Source: NORP240 sp942492445 (GTDB lineage: Bacteria; Pseudomonadota; Gammaproteobacteria; Pseudomonadales; Pseudohongiellaceae). Taken from it: a stretch of DNA of 64,000 nt. The position numbers and the translations under genes were made by a program. Of this stretch, positions 27,973 through 36,873 are shown one piece after another (positions within the stretch are counted from its first letter, which is position 1; each line of letters opens with the position of its first letter). The notes below the pieces were generated by a model. It was not told the origin of the DNA. It was given only the letters and a program-made list of their open reading frames with translations, and ran no database searches. The stretch is taken from positions 33,694-97,693 of the forward strand of contig CALOEW010000049.1 in NCBI GenBank assembly GCA_942492445.1, written 5' to 3'.

Positions 27973-28350
27973 TTATGTGCCATTTCTATGAGTGTGTGCA
28001 TAGAGAAACCATAACGTGGCAGATATTCCGCATGCTATTACAACGGCTTGGAAAATACCGATCCAGATCGTGGACTCTGGCATCCAGACTATCCCTCTTG
28101 CCAGTATTTCTTCAGTTAATCTAGTGGCATTTGCACCCGCGGACAGCAATCGGACAAAAATCAGAGCGGTTGCAATAAGGTATAGAGCGCCTAAGACAGC
28201 CCTCATTCGCGGTCGAAGTAATTCTTTGGCGAAAAAACAAGCGGCTATCAGCGCGAATGTAATTGAAAGCCAAAACTGAAATTGAGCATAGATGTGATCA
28301 GTGGCGACAAACGAAAGCTCAATCAATTCGGCATTTGAAATGGACTCCAC
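27973..28350 (-). CDS. Small membrane protein of unknown function
   Basis: 125 residues from a GTG at 28350 with GGAGC five bases before it. Three membrane helices are predicted by eye: FWLSITFALIAACFF, AVLGALYLIATALIFV and IGIFQAVVIACGISATLWFL. No family is recognised. It lies 23 bases downstream of the antitoxin-like gene on the same strand. Confidence 0.55.
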   Translation of the reverse strand: MESISNAELIELSFVATDHIYAQFQFWLSITFALIAACFFAKELLRPRMRAVLGALYLIATALIFVRLLSAGANATRLTEEILARGIVWMPESTIWIGIFQAVVIACGISATLWFLYAHTHRNGT

Positions 28351-28373
28351 GAATTGCTCCTGTATCTAGACGT

Positions 28374-28655
28374 TTATGCTTGGCCCGGACGCGGACATAA
28401 CGCCTTAAACAAAGGCTCCGGCGAAGCCGACGTAATATTTGCTTCATGCTCGATGTCCCAGCCGGGGAATACCAGCACTGCCGGGTGGCAGCGCAGAGCC
28501 CTCGCCAAGACTTTGGCGCGCTCTACACCAAGCTGCACTCTATCATTCTCAATTGCGGAAATAGTTGATTGGGGAATGCCGGTCAGCTGTTCTAAATCGT
28601 TATGACTAAGCTCCTGCAGCTCTCGCAAAATCTTTAAGGAATCCCCGACCGACAC
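28374..28655 (-). CDS. HTH (Xre/HigA-like) antitoxin, natural start lost
   Basis: 93 residues. The helix-turn-helix is LSHNDLEQLTGIPQSTISAI near residues 17-36, followed by VERAKVLARALRCHPAVLVF, as in antitoxins of HigBA-like modules. Homologues normally start M-AKRDIEV; here those codons read L-AKRDIEV with CTG, so only the GTG six codons later remains as a start. The toxin before it is truncated by what looks like a single deletion, leaving an orphan antitoxin. Confidence 0.7.
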   Translation of the reverse strand: MSVGDSLKILRELQELSHNDLEQLTGIPQSTISAIENDRVQLGVERAKVLARALRCHPAVLVFPGWDIEHEANITSASPEPLFKALCPRPGQA

Positions 28656-28788
28656 CTCGATGTCGCGTTTGGCCAGAGGGCCCTGAAACAGATACTATAT
28701 CCTTCCACTTTTCGTAGCGTTTCAGCGCGTCAGTGGGTGCCGATGCCAGGCTTATTGAGACTCTCCTGTGTTCATAAATCGCCCACAT
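28656..28788 (-). pseudogene. N-terminal remnant of a RelE/HigB-like toxin
   Basis: The frame reads MWAIYEHRRVSISLASAPTD then ALKRYEKWKDIVSVSGP, the start of a RelE/ParE-superfamily toxin. Then it runs out of frame into the antitoxin gene. The RNase-active C-terminal part is missing, so the toxin is not functional. Confidence 0.65.
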
Positions 28789-29318
28789 ACCAAAAACAGT
28801 ATATATACTAAATCATTGCTGTCCCACATTTTTAAGAAGCACCGATTTTGCTGTAAAAAGGATAGGACTTTTCTAGGCTCAAGAAACCTGTAGATGACAA
28901 TTTTCCGGGCTTTCCGGGAAGGATTTTCCTCCTTCAGGCATCACTGGCGGGCTTCACGGAACCGATGCCTTCAGTGTGCCCAGGCATCTGGAGTGAAAAG
29001 TCAGCAAGTACTGGATTTGAAAATCAGATAGAGTGCAGTGTTGTTTCCAGGGGTTCGAGGGGAGTCAGTTATTCTTGGAGCCATGTTTTCGTGGCTTCGA
29101 GCGGCGTGGCCGGCAGGGGGTTCCTGTGGCTGCGGACCGCGCCCCTCCGGGGTGCCCTCACTCAGAAAAATGCCCTGGAAAACGGTCATTTTTCCTCCCT
29201 CGGCGCTGGTCCTCTTATTGCAGCCTCAGGACACCCTGCCGACCACACCTTGGTTAAGTGCAGAATTCCTCGTGCAGTGGCTTCGGATGCTCCGATTAAC
29301 TCCCAAAAGAGGAACTAA
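28789..29318. other. Gene-poor interval
   Basis: Open frames on both strands overlap one another and match nothing I recognise. An A+T-rich stretch at 28790-28870 could hold the promoter of the toxin-antitoxin remnant. Confidence 0.4.
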
Positions 29319-29582
29319 GGAACCTCTGATTAAGTCCCACAACGCTCTGGCCTTCAGGCAAGTCTGCTGGCGAGGCGCATTGCCGCCGGCATGCGTCGGC
29401 CTGTCAAGGCAGTGCAACGAAGCCAGCGGGGTTGCCTGAAGACCCCTTCGGACGGGGCCTGTCGGGCGTCGCTGCTTCGTTGCCGTGCTTGGCAAGGGAG
29501 TGACCATTCCCGGCGCACGGCGCCTTACAGCAACACCCGACAGACTCCCGCAGAGCATTGTGGGACTTAATCAGAGGTTCCC
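29319..29582. mobile_element. MITE, full-length GGAACCTCTGATTAAG element (about 264 bp)
   Basis: Inverted ends: AAGGAACCTCTGATTAAGTC at the left, and its complement GACTTAATCAGAGGTTCC at the right; the pairing extends inward (CCCACAACGCTCTGGCC... against ...GAGCATTGTGGG). The interior is GC-rich and partly self-complementary but has no transposase. It is the largest of at least six copies or solo arms in the left half. Confidence 0.75.
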
Positions 29583-29725
29583 TAAAGACGAATACCGGCT
29601 GTTCCAATGAATTGCGCTTCTGGTTTCCACCGATCTACGCTGCATAATGCCGTTTTTAAGGAGCCGGTTCGCCGCACTTAAGGCGGCGCATCGAGGCACC
29701 AGGGCAATCGGTTTTTCCGAAGTCT

Positions 29726-29810
29726 GGCCGCTGAACGGACTTCAACGGGTTCACTGTAAACGAAACTGGACAATCCACCGCTTCGGATATACCGTTTGTC
29801 CTTCTTATAA
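29726..29810 (+). repeat. 82-base repeat, copy 2
   Basis: Partner of 24403-24484 with the same blocks (CTGAACGG, CGAAACTGGACA, TTCGGATATACC). Surrounding sequence has no gene. Confidence 0.55.
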
Positions 29811-29966
29811 ACTCCAGGTTCTGCGCTTTCCAGCAAGCGGTCAACATGCTGAATAGCGCGCCTGCGCCACTATGCAGTTAACCTGACAATCCGTGGCAGA
29901 TCAGGCCTGCCATAAAGGCCCGGACACGCAATCGAATTGCAGTTGTGTATCAAATTGATTGTAGAC

Positions 29967-30056
29967 ATGGATAGTAATGACCAGGGAGCCTGGTTTGACG
30001 GCGAGGTCAGATCGGGTATTGAGGATGCTCTTGATAAATTCAGGAAAATAATATGA
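29967..30056 (+). CDS. Tiny open frame coupled to the GFA gene
   Basis: A 29-codon frame ending in ATGA overlap with the GFA start reads AWFDGEVRSGIEDALDKFRK. The composition resembles the tail of small ribbon-helix-helix or antitoxin-like proteins, but it is too short to assign. It could be a leader peptide or the remnant of a longer gene. Confidence 0.25.
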   Translation: MDSNDQGAWFDGEVRSGIEDALDKFRKII

Positions 30057-30457
30057 AAGGAAGTTGTTTGTGTGGGGAGGTGACGTATCAGATCGAGCCG
30101 CCATTCAGGGTATTTCAGTACTGTAACTGTTCCCGCTGTCGAAAATTTACCGGCAGTGCCCAAGCGCCTAATCTGTTTGTACCACCGGACCAGTTTCGCT
30201 GGACAAAAGGTGAGGAATACATAGGCCGGTTTGAGCTCCCTGAAGCAAAATATTTTGCCACCTGCTTCTGCAAGAATTGCGGTTCGTCGCTTCCCTGGGC
30301 GGTAAAGGGAGGTAAAAATATTGTTCTTCCAGCCGGCACACTGGACGAACATCCGGGCATTGAACCACAGCAGAATATTTTCTGGGGTTCAAAGGCTGAC
30401 TGGTTTAATACTTCACCATGTGATCTGCCGAAGTACGATAAATTCCCGATAAAATGA
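30053..30457 (+). CDS. GFA family (glutathione-dependent formaldehyde-activating-like) zinc protein
   Basis: 134 residues. The zinc ligands stand in the family order: GSCLCGEVTYQI at the start, YCNCSRCRKFTGS, and TCFCKNCGSSLPW; the closing KADWF is also typical. AGGA precedes the ATG. Most members have no proven formaldehyde activity, so only the fold is asserted. Confidence 0.9.
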   Translation: MKGSCLCGEVTYQIEPPFRVFQYCNCSRCRKFTGSAQAPNLFVPPDQFRWTKGEEYIGRFELPEAKYFATCFCKNCGSSLPWAVKGGKNIVLPAGTLDEHPGIEPQQNIFWGSKADWFNTSPCDLPKYDKFPIK

Positions 30458-30663
30458 CAACAGTTGCGGGTTTCGGAAAGGACCCGAGGTTGATTTAGGG
30501 CTATCGAACCACTATTGTTCGATTGGCTTTCCTCTCCCCCGCGCAAACCAACAACCAGCCCTGGATTTTTTTTAATTCAGAGATCCTGAGCGGACGTTAA
30601 GGCCGATATTCCTTCTATGTTAGACTCGTCGGCAATAGACCAATAACAAAAAAGGCCCAACCC

Positions 30664-32772
30664 ATGGGTAGTCTGTTTGAGGAATTCAAGCGCCGTAAAG
30701 TCTTCCGGGTAGCAGCGGTATACGCCGTGGTGGCCTGGGTACTGATTCAGGTGGCAGACGTGGTACTGCCTACCTTTGAAGCCCCTGCCTGGGTTAATCA
30801 GACTCTCATCTTTCTATTTATTCTGGGATTTCCCTTGGCACTGATCCTTGCCTGGGCCTATGAGGTCAAGCCAGGCGGGATCCAGGCAGATTCAGGGCCG
30901 GGCACCACAGCGCCGGCGGCGCCGAGCCAATGGCTGATCTATGCCACTTTCCTGCTTGTGTTAATCGTGGCCGGGTTCCAGATTGCTGACAGGTTTCTGT
31001 TAGATTCAAGTAACCGGGACAGGGCGATAGGTTCGGGCTCTGACTTGGGTTTACCAGCGCAAACATTTCGCGCCAACCTGGTGTTAGGAGAAGCACCGGT
31101 TAATCCCATGACCGGTACTCGTGGCTTCCTTGCCATCTCACCTGATGGCCGGCGGCTGGCTTATAACCCCATCTACAGTAACACTGGAAATACTGGCGCT
31201 ATTCACGATTTTGTGACAGGCAGTTCATTGACCCTGCCGGCATCGGATGTCGGGCGGAATCCAATGCGGCCCGTATTTTCGCCGTCTGGAGAGCAGCTTT
31301 ATTTTGTTAACAGGCAGCCTGGAAGCTATTCAATATACATTGTCTCTCTGAATTCAGGTGGATCGAGGGTCGCAGGTTTCACACCGGCAAATCCCTTGGC
31401 GATGACCTGGCTCTCTGAACAGTCCATCATTTTCAAGCCACATTTAGAGGATGTTTTCACTATTGGCTCGGTTAATGGCGGGCCTACCGAAACTCTGGCA
31501 ATACCAATGGAGTCCGGTGACATACTGACATTTCCCAATGCACTGTCTGGTTCACCCTGGATCTTCTACACTGTGAGAGAATCCGCGTCCAGTTCGATAT
31601 ACGATGCCAGAGTTGATGCCTTTAATATTGAATCCGGCGAAGTTAGAACCTTGCTTGATCGAGACTATAACACGCAGTATTCAGCCTCGGGACACATTGT
31701 TTTTATGCGCTCAGGAGATCTATGGGCTGCGCCTTTTGACAGTACGTCAATGGAGATTGTTGGAGATCAGGTTCTTATCGAACGGGGCATTGAACACAAT
31801 TCAGAAAACGGTATTGCTAATTATTCATTCTCTGATAGCGGCCGACTGGTCTTCCGGGCAGGAACCGATGGAATGGCAATCAGCAACGAACGAGGACAGG
31901 AATTAAGCGAAGTTGATGGCACTATTGTTCCCCATGAGATTCCGCATAATGCACTGCAGGGCAGGTTCTCCCCGGATAGCAGCAGAATCGTTTTTACCCT
32001 GATAGATGATAACTACAACACCGATATCGCTGTATACAATATTGGTGATCGAACCATCTCCCGTCGCACTTTTGAAGGGCAAAGCGATCGCCCTTTGTGG
32101 ACAAAAGATGGAAGCCAACTGGTTTACAGGAAACGAGATATCATAGGCGACAGCTTTGGTTTGTGGGCCATGAATGCAGATGGTAGCGGTCAACCGGAGC
32201 TGTTAATGAGTTCACCCCTATCCTTGAGCCCAACATCATTTTCCTCCGATGGTCAGAGGCTGGTATTTACATTGGGAATCGGTGGATCATCACGAATACG
32301 GATGCTGTCACTGGGTGACGGTGAAACTCCCATTCAGGATTTATACGCCGATTCTGACACCAGGGATGCCGCAGAAATTTCACCGGATGGCCGTTGGATA
32401 GCGTATGGCGGGCAACAAAGAATATTTGTTTCTCCTTTTCCCGATGTCGAAGCCGGTAGATGGATGGTTTCAGATCTTACGGCTACAGAACCACACTGGG
32501 GACCTGATGGCTCACTGTATTTTTTAGGTGCAGACAACACAATCTATCATGTTGATGTCGACACAACAGAAGGATTCAGTACCACACGCCCCGAAGTAGT
32601 TTTAAATTCAAGCTGGACAGGCCCGTCAGAACCTAATTTCAATGTCTCTCCTGACGGAAGATATATTCTGTATACCAGGGAAAATTCAGTAACTACTCAA
32701 GTTGATACACTGGAGATAGTCGATAACTGGTTTGGCCTGCTTGAGAGAATGGCTCCGCCTGACTCTCAATAA
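30664..32772 (+). CDS. Membrane-anchored TolB/PD40-type beta-propeller protein
   Basis: 702 residues. The N-terminus FEEFKRRKVFRVAAVYAVVA is the characteristic start of a family with two or three helices (then PLALILAWAYEVKPGGIQAD), seen in gammaproteobacteria as a membrane module in front of TPR or propeller domains. From residue 150 on, PD40 blades follow: LAISPDGRRLAY, PVFSPSGEQLYFVNR, GRFSPDSSRIVFTL, AEISPDGRWIAYGG and FNVSPDGRYILYTRE. In related proteins the cytoplasmic N-terminus carries a DNA-binding or cyclase domain; here there is none. It is probably a sensor or scaffold. Confidence 0.75.
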   Translation: MGSLFEEFKRRKVFRVAAVYAVVAWVLIQVADVVLPTFEAPAWVNQTLIFLFILGFPLALILAWAYEVKPGGIQADSGPGTTAPAAPSQWLIYATFLLVLIVAGFQIADRFLLDSSNRDRAIGSGSDLGLPAQTFRANLVLGEAPVNPMTGTRGFLAISPDGRRLAYNPIYSNTGNTGAIHDFVTGSSLTLPASDVGRNPMRPVFSPSGEQLYFVNRQPGSYSIYIVSLNSGGSRVAGFTPANPLAMTWLSEQSIIFKPHLEDVFTIGSVNGGPTETLAIPMESGDILTFPNALSGSPWIFYTVRESASSSIYDARVDAFNIESGEVRTLLDRDYNTQYSASGHIVFMRSGDLWAAPFDSTSMEIVGDQVLIERGIEHNSENGIANYSFSDSGRLVFRAGTDGMAISNERGQELSEVDGTIVPHEIPHNALQGRFSPDSSRIVFTLIDDNYNTDIAVYNIGDRTISRRTFEGQSDRPLWTKDGSQLVYRKRDIIGDSFGLWAMNADGSGQPELLMSSPLSLSPTSFSSDGQRLVFTLGIGGSSRIRMLSLGDGETPIQDLYADSDTRDAAEISPDGRWIAYGGQQRIFVSPFPDVEAGRWMVSDLTATEPHWGPDGSLYFLGADNTIYHVDVDTTEGFSTTRPEVVLNSSWTGPSEPNFNVSPDGRYILYTRENSVTTQVDTLEIVDNWFGLLERMAPPDSQ

Positions 32773-32787
32773 AAAGGTCGGCCTGTG

Positions 32788-32845
32788 ACCAACAGCTGAA
32801 ATCAGCAAGACACGTTTCAGCGGAAACGTCTGCTGCTGGTTGGTG
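32788..32845. terminator. Nested hairpin between convergent genes
   Basis: ACCAACAGC pairs with GCTGGTTGGT around an inner stem ACGTTTC-AGC-GGAAACGT. There is no long T tract. It lies between the stops of the propeller gene and the exonuclease gene, a suitable place for a two-way terminator. Confidence 0.35.
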
Positions 32846-32889
32846 GCAAACTTCAGAGCATCTGAATCAGAGGGCTGACTAAATTAGTT

Positions 32890-33516
32890 TTAGACATCAT
32901 TATTCAACGTTGAAATCCCATCCATTCTTCCATAACGTATCATTACATCTATAACGCGAGCCGCCATCCGGCTGTCAATTTCCGCCCCATGAATTCCACC
33001 ACTCTTAGCTCTAAGATCTTCAACATCCAATACTTTTGTCAGAATATCTAACGACGGTCCTCTGTGGCTGCACGACAGGTTCATTGCCTGCGCCCAGGGA
33101 ATGGCTGCTTTCTGACTGCAAAACACACCTTGAACTGGCGGCATTGATAAACCGTAGCGGGCAACGTGATCCAGCATAATCGGCCAGTCAAAACTGGCGT
33201 TGTGAATGACGATAAGCCGATCTTTCAGGTATTCGGCAATCTGGTTCCATTGGGCGTCGAAGGATTCGAATTCAGCGGCCTGTTCATTGGTGATCCCGTG
33301 TATTCTTTGTGCTTCTTCTGAAATGTGTTTTTGTGGCCGTGTTTTAAACTCGACGGATTCTGCAATTGCTCGATGCCTAACCACGGTGATGCCAAACGTC
33401 ACGATATCCGGCGGGCCGTTTTCGTCAGGGAGTCCGGTGGTTTCGGTATCGAGGACGATGTAATCATCCGGGAGTTGGGTGAAGATCCACAGAAGCTCTT
33501 TATACATTGCCATCAC
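32890..33516 (-). CDS. DnaQ-like (DEDDh) 3'-5' exonuclease, third gene of the Xre-RES operon
   Basis: 208 residues. Exo I is YIVLDTETTGLPDENG (catalytic Asp and Glu), the HGIT loop is RIHGITNEQAAEF, Exo II is LIVIHNASFDWPIM, and Exo III is the histidine plus aspartate in GIHGAEIDSRMAARVI. This is the DEDDh set of DNA polymerase III epsilon-like nucleases. Its GTG start overlaps the RES toxin stop as GTGA, implying translational coupling; an ATG lies one codon later. An exonuclease is not a standard part of Xre-RES modules. Confidence 0.85.
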   Translation of the reverse strand: MMAMYKELLWIFTQLPDDYIVLDTETTGLPDENGPPDIVTFGITVVRHRAIAESVEFKTRPQKHISEEAQRIHGITNEQAAEFESFDAQWNQIAEYLKDRLIVIHNASFDWPIMLDHVARYGLSMPPVQGVFCSQKAAIPWAQAMNLSCSHRGPSLDILTKVLDVEDLRAKSGGIHGAEIDSRMAARVIDVMIRYGRMDGISTLNNDV

Positions 33517-34205
33517 CTCCTGCCACTGCCATCGAGAGATTCGACGTTGACTATCGCTTCCTGGTCATAGTGGTAGAGTAGATAACGCCAGTGGATCGCA
33601 TCGGACAGCGCTCGGGCACGCATCACTCCGTAGCACTCCCCTTTTGCTCTCACGCTTTGGTAGTGAACACCGAAGCTTTTGGCGCCACGCAATGCGTAAC
33701 CGAGCTGCTGAGCTTCGCCATAATGATCGGGGTCGTAGATGGCGTCCCCAAGTATGTGACGCACATCGTGGAGAGGTATCGGACCCAACTGTGCGCGAAT
33801 CACGCGCATTTCCTGGGTGGTCTTGTCGATTCGGGATTCCCGTAGGAAACGCGCCCGGTGGTAGGACGATTCGGCGATGGCGACCGCTTCATCGGCGGCG
33901 CAGTAATAGATACCGAAGTCCCGGTTGAAGCGACCACCTCGCCCATCGACTGGCGGGTGAGTAAAGGCCGCCATGATCCAGGATGCACCATCGCCATAGA
34001 CGCGGTCTTCCGGCGGCACCAGGCGAATATCACCGACTTCATCCCGTAGCCTGGGATTCGTCAGGGACTCGACAGCGTAGAGCACCTCCCAATCCTGTGG
34101 GTTGGAGACGCGCTCAAACAGGTGGATCTGTGGGTAGCGCGACAGTATGACCCGATAGACCGGTTCATTGACCTCGCTGCTGGGTAGCGTATCGATCGCA
34201 ATCAC
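33513..34205 (-). CDS. RES-domain toxin (NAD-consuming)
   Basis: 230 residues. RES toxins degrade NAD+ by an ADP-ribosyltransferase-like fold. The visible core is the RGGRFNRDFGIYYCAADEAVA block with its arginine and tyrosine, preceded by PVYRVILSRYPQIHLF, and SYHRARFLRESRI follows; all match the RES family. The GTG start overlaps the stop of the upstream antitoxin by four bases (GTGA). The gene appears intact. Confidence 0.85.
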   Translation of the reverse strand: MIAIDTLPSSEVNEPVYRVILSRYPQIHLFERVSNPQDWEVLYAVESLTNPRLRDEVGDIRLVPPEDRVYGDGASWIMAAFTHPPVDGRGGRFNRDFGIYYCAADEAVAIAESSYHRARFLRESRIDKTTQEMRVIRAQLGPIPLHDVRHILGDAIYDPDHYGEAQQLGYALRGAKSFGVHYQSVRAKGECYGVMRARALSDAIHWRYLLYHYDQEAIVNVESLDGSGRR

Positions 34206-34603
34206 CAGCCACCCCGCTCCGCATCGAGAAAATCCCTGACCACGGCCAGGTCGACCACCTGACCAGCGAGTATCCGGTCCAGCGGCGCCGTGCCATTGAA
34301 CAGCGGGTTGTCGTTAGGTGTGGCCAGCCACTGGTCAGCCAGCGCCTGATCAGGCAACAGGATTTGCAAGGACTTGTAGATCCCCAAAATGTAGCTGGCC
34401 CGTTCCAACAGGTCTCGCGTCAGCTTGGCCTTCTCGGGTTGGCTCTTCCAGTTATAGAGGGTCTTCTCATTGCTGAGCCCAAGTAGCCTCATCTGCTGGG
34501 CACCAGTGAGGCGCCACTGGCTGAAGATATTAAAAATCGCCGGCAGCAGTGAACTGGTGACACTGGAACCACGTTGCAGCAGTTGTTCGGCTTGAGCGAT
34601 CAT
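34202..34603 (-). CDS. Xre/MbcA/ParS-type antitoxin of the RES toxin
   Basis: 133 residues. An N-terminal helical region with an HTH-like segment (WRLTGAQQMRLLGLSNEKTL) is followed by the toxin-binding C-terminal domain DNPLFNGTAPLDRILAGQVV typical of antitoxins paired with RES toxins. AGGAGG is placed seven bases before the ATG. Two identical palindromes lie upstream (34628-34679), so autoregulation is expected. Confidence 0.85.
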   Translation of the reverse strand: MIAQAEQLLQRGSSVTSSLLPAIFNIFSQWRLTGAQQMRLLGLSNEKTLYNWKSQPEKAKLTRDLLERASYILGIYKSLQILLPDQALADQWLATPNDNPLFNGTAPLDRILAGQVVDLAVVRDFLDAERGGW

Positions 34604-34627
34604 GATTGCCTCCTAAGCAGCATTTAG

Positions 34628-34643
34628 ACTGTATCTTTACAGT
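34628..34643. promoter_or_regulatory. Operator palindrome 1, ACTGTA-N4-TACAGT
   Basis: Perfect inverted repeat ACTGTATCTTTACAGT, 25 bases upstream of the antitoxin start. Its twin starts 36 bases further upstream. This is the arrangement expected for cooperative autorepression by a toxin-antitoxin complex. Confidence 0.65.
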
Positions 34644-34663
34644 GCTTAAATGCAGCCTAGCAG

Positions 34664-34679
34664 ACTGTAACAGTACAGT
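34664..34679. promoter_or_regulatory. Operator palindrome 2, ACTGTA-N4-TACAGT
   Basis: ACTGTAACAGTACAGT has the same 6-base half-sites and 4-base spacer as palindrome 1. The centre-to-centre distance is 36 bases. Confidence 0.65.
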
Positions 34680-34872
34680 CAACTGGTTCAATCACTTTGT
34701 ATTAAAGGTACTTTTTAAATGTACTCCTCTCACCCAGCCCAGCGACTACAAGTTGCCCATGGGCCGGCCCTGATTGTCAAACCCCACCGGGTTAAAAGAC
34801 ATGCCACCAGAAGAAACTGGTGGTGACACTCTGTAAGAGAAGGGGTTACTCCGGGCATTCTGCCCTCCGCGC

Positions 34873-35844
34873 TTCGGGTCTGCGCTCAACCTGAACATCC
34901 ATTTCCACATGTTGTTTCTGGATGGGGTGTACGTACAGGATGAGGCGGGTCACTACGGCTTTCGACACACGCCGCCCCCAACCGTCGAGCAGCTCCACAA
35001 CCTGCTGCAGCGCATCAGCCAGCGGGTGGCCCGCTTCCTGGAGCGGCGCGGCATCCTGGAACGGGACGAGGACAACAGCTACCTGACTCTGGACGGATTG
35101 GAGGAAGACCCGCTCCAGGACATCCACAGCCATTCGGTCACTTACCGGGTGGCCATCGGCCCACAAAAAGGCCGCAAGGTGTTCTGCCTGCAGACCATTC
35201 CACCACAAGCGGAAGAATCCCCGGGTAACGCCAGGGTGGCTAAGCTGAACGGGTTCAGCCTGCACGCCGGCGTTGCAGCCAAAGCGCATCAACGCAAAAA
35301 GGTAGAGAGGCTGTGCCGCTACATCGCCCGTCCCGCAGTCGCTGAGCAGCGCCTGTCACTCACCCCGACCGGCAAGGTACGGTACCAACTGAAGACACCA
35401 TTTCGCAACGGCACCACCCATGTGATTTTCGAGCCGCTGGATTTCCTGGCGCGACTGGCCGCCCTGGTGCCTAAGCCCAGAGTCAACCTGACAAGATTTC
35501 ATGGAGTGTTTGCACCCAACAGCAAACACCGGGCGATGATCACACCAGCAGGGCGTGGCAGGGGCAGTAAGAAAAAACAGGCAGGCATCGAACAGGAGGA
35601 AAGAACGCCAGCCGAGCGCCATGCCGCCATGACCTGGGCCCAGCGCCTGAAGCGGGTCTTCAACATCGACATCGAAACCTGTGAGAAGTGCCAGGGTCCG
35701 GTGAGGATCATCGCCTGCGTGGAAGACCCGGCGGTGATCCGGCAGATTCTGGCACATTTGGCAAAGAAGGGGTCCATCGATTCCCAGGCTCAGCGACCGC
35801 CCGAACGCGCCCCGCCGCAGCTGGGCTTGTTCAACGACGCCTGA
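34873..35844 (+). pseudogene. IS91-type transposase lacking its N-terminus
   Basis: The frame reads RFGSALNLNIHFHMLFLDGV, with the conserved HxH motif of IS91 (HUH-like) transposases. It continues through ERLCRYIARPAVAEQRLSLT, VIFEPLDFLARLAALVPKPR and the C-terminal CEKCQGPVRII. The N-terminal zinc-binding region is absent (a stop lies near 34838), so the element is 5'-truncated. It is the parent type of the two smaller fragments at 24194 and 27341. Confidence 0.82.
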
Positions 35845-35995
35845 CTCAAGAACAAGTAGAAAGCATTAATGCCTAAGAGTCTGCCAGGGAAGGCGGCCGG
35901 GGACCGCTCGGTCCGTTACCGTCACGAGCGAGCCACCGATGTTCGCCTTAATGGCGCCACGTAGAGGCACGGTTTCAGCGTTTCAGACGGGGTGA

Positions 35996-36784
35996 TTATT
36001 TCGCGGTTTTGGGTCCTTTTTCAAGCGTCGTGTTTTCGGGCTGATTATCTCCCCGGGGGGTGCGATAGCTTTTACCGTCCAGCACCAGCCGGTAAGCGGC
36101 GTGACGGAGCCGATCGAGCGTCGAGGCGCCGAGCAGTTTGTTGGGGAACGCCTCGCCCCATTCGGTGAAGTCCAGGTTGCTGGTGATCACGGTGGCGGTG
36201 CGCTCGTAGCGCTCGGCGACCAGATCGTGGAAGTCCTCGTCCTGCCCGGCCTTGAGGGGCTTGAGCCCGAAGTCGTCGATGATAAGCAGCGGCACCCGGG
36301 TGAGGGCCTGCATCTTGCGCTCGATGGCGCCCGTGGCACGCGCGGCATTGATCTGCGAGAGCAAGTTGGATTGCGAGGTGAACATGACATCGTAGCCGCG
36401 TCGCACCGCGCAGTGACCGATGGCCTGGGCGATATGGCTTTTGCCGGTGCCGCAGGGACCGGCAATCAGCACGGCGACTTTCTCTTCGATGAACCGGCAC
36501 TGGGCGAGGTCGGTGACCAGTTGCTGATTGATGCCCGGATTGAAGTCGAAGTCGAAGCCCTCCAGCGTCTTGTCGCCGCGGAAGCCGGCGCGGCGCAGAC
36601 GCATGCCGTACTTTTTCTGCTCGCGGCGGCCGGCTTCGTCCTGGATGATCAGCGCCAGGAACTCCGGATAGGAGAGTTTGTTCTTGATCGCTTCGCGATT
36701 GCGGCTGTCGAGGCTGTCGAGGATGCCGGACAGGCGAAGTTGCTTGAGCACCGGTGTCAGCTCGGGTAGTGGGGTGGTTTTCAT
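35996..36784 (-). CDS. istB: IS21 transposition helper ATPase IstB
   Basis: 262 residues from the ATG at 36784. AAA+ features: Walker A LIAGPCGTGKSHIAQAIGH, Walker B PLLIIDDFGLKPL, sensor region TVITSNLDFTEWGEAF, and the IstB-specific end GASTLDRLRHAAYRLVLDG. It is intact and lies 90 bases downstream of istA. Confidence 0.93.
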   Translation of the reverse strand: MKTTPLPELTPVLKQLRLSGILDSLDSRNREAIKNKLSYPEFLALIIQDEAGRREQKKYGMRLRRAGFRGDKTLEGFDFDFNPGINQQLVTDLAQCRFIEEKVAVLIAGPCGTGKSHIAQAIGHCAVRRGYDVMFTSQSNLLSQINAARATGAIERKMQALTRVPLLIIDDFGLKPLKAGQDEDFHDLVAERYERTATVITSNLDFTEWGEAFPNKLLGASTLDRLRHAAYRLVLDGKSYRTPRGDNQPENTTLEKGPKTAK

Positions 36785-36873
36785 GGCATAGCTCCTTTGG
36801 GTTTGAGGGTGATGGTGTGGGATGAAAGGACCACCGATAAGCGTCGATGGGGCGGAAGACGGATTGCTTGCGA

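Noticed and set aside
28965..29439. Two overlapping forward frames in the gap before the MITE
   Set aside because: Low-information composition, no ribosome site, and the second runs into the MITE.
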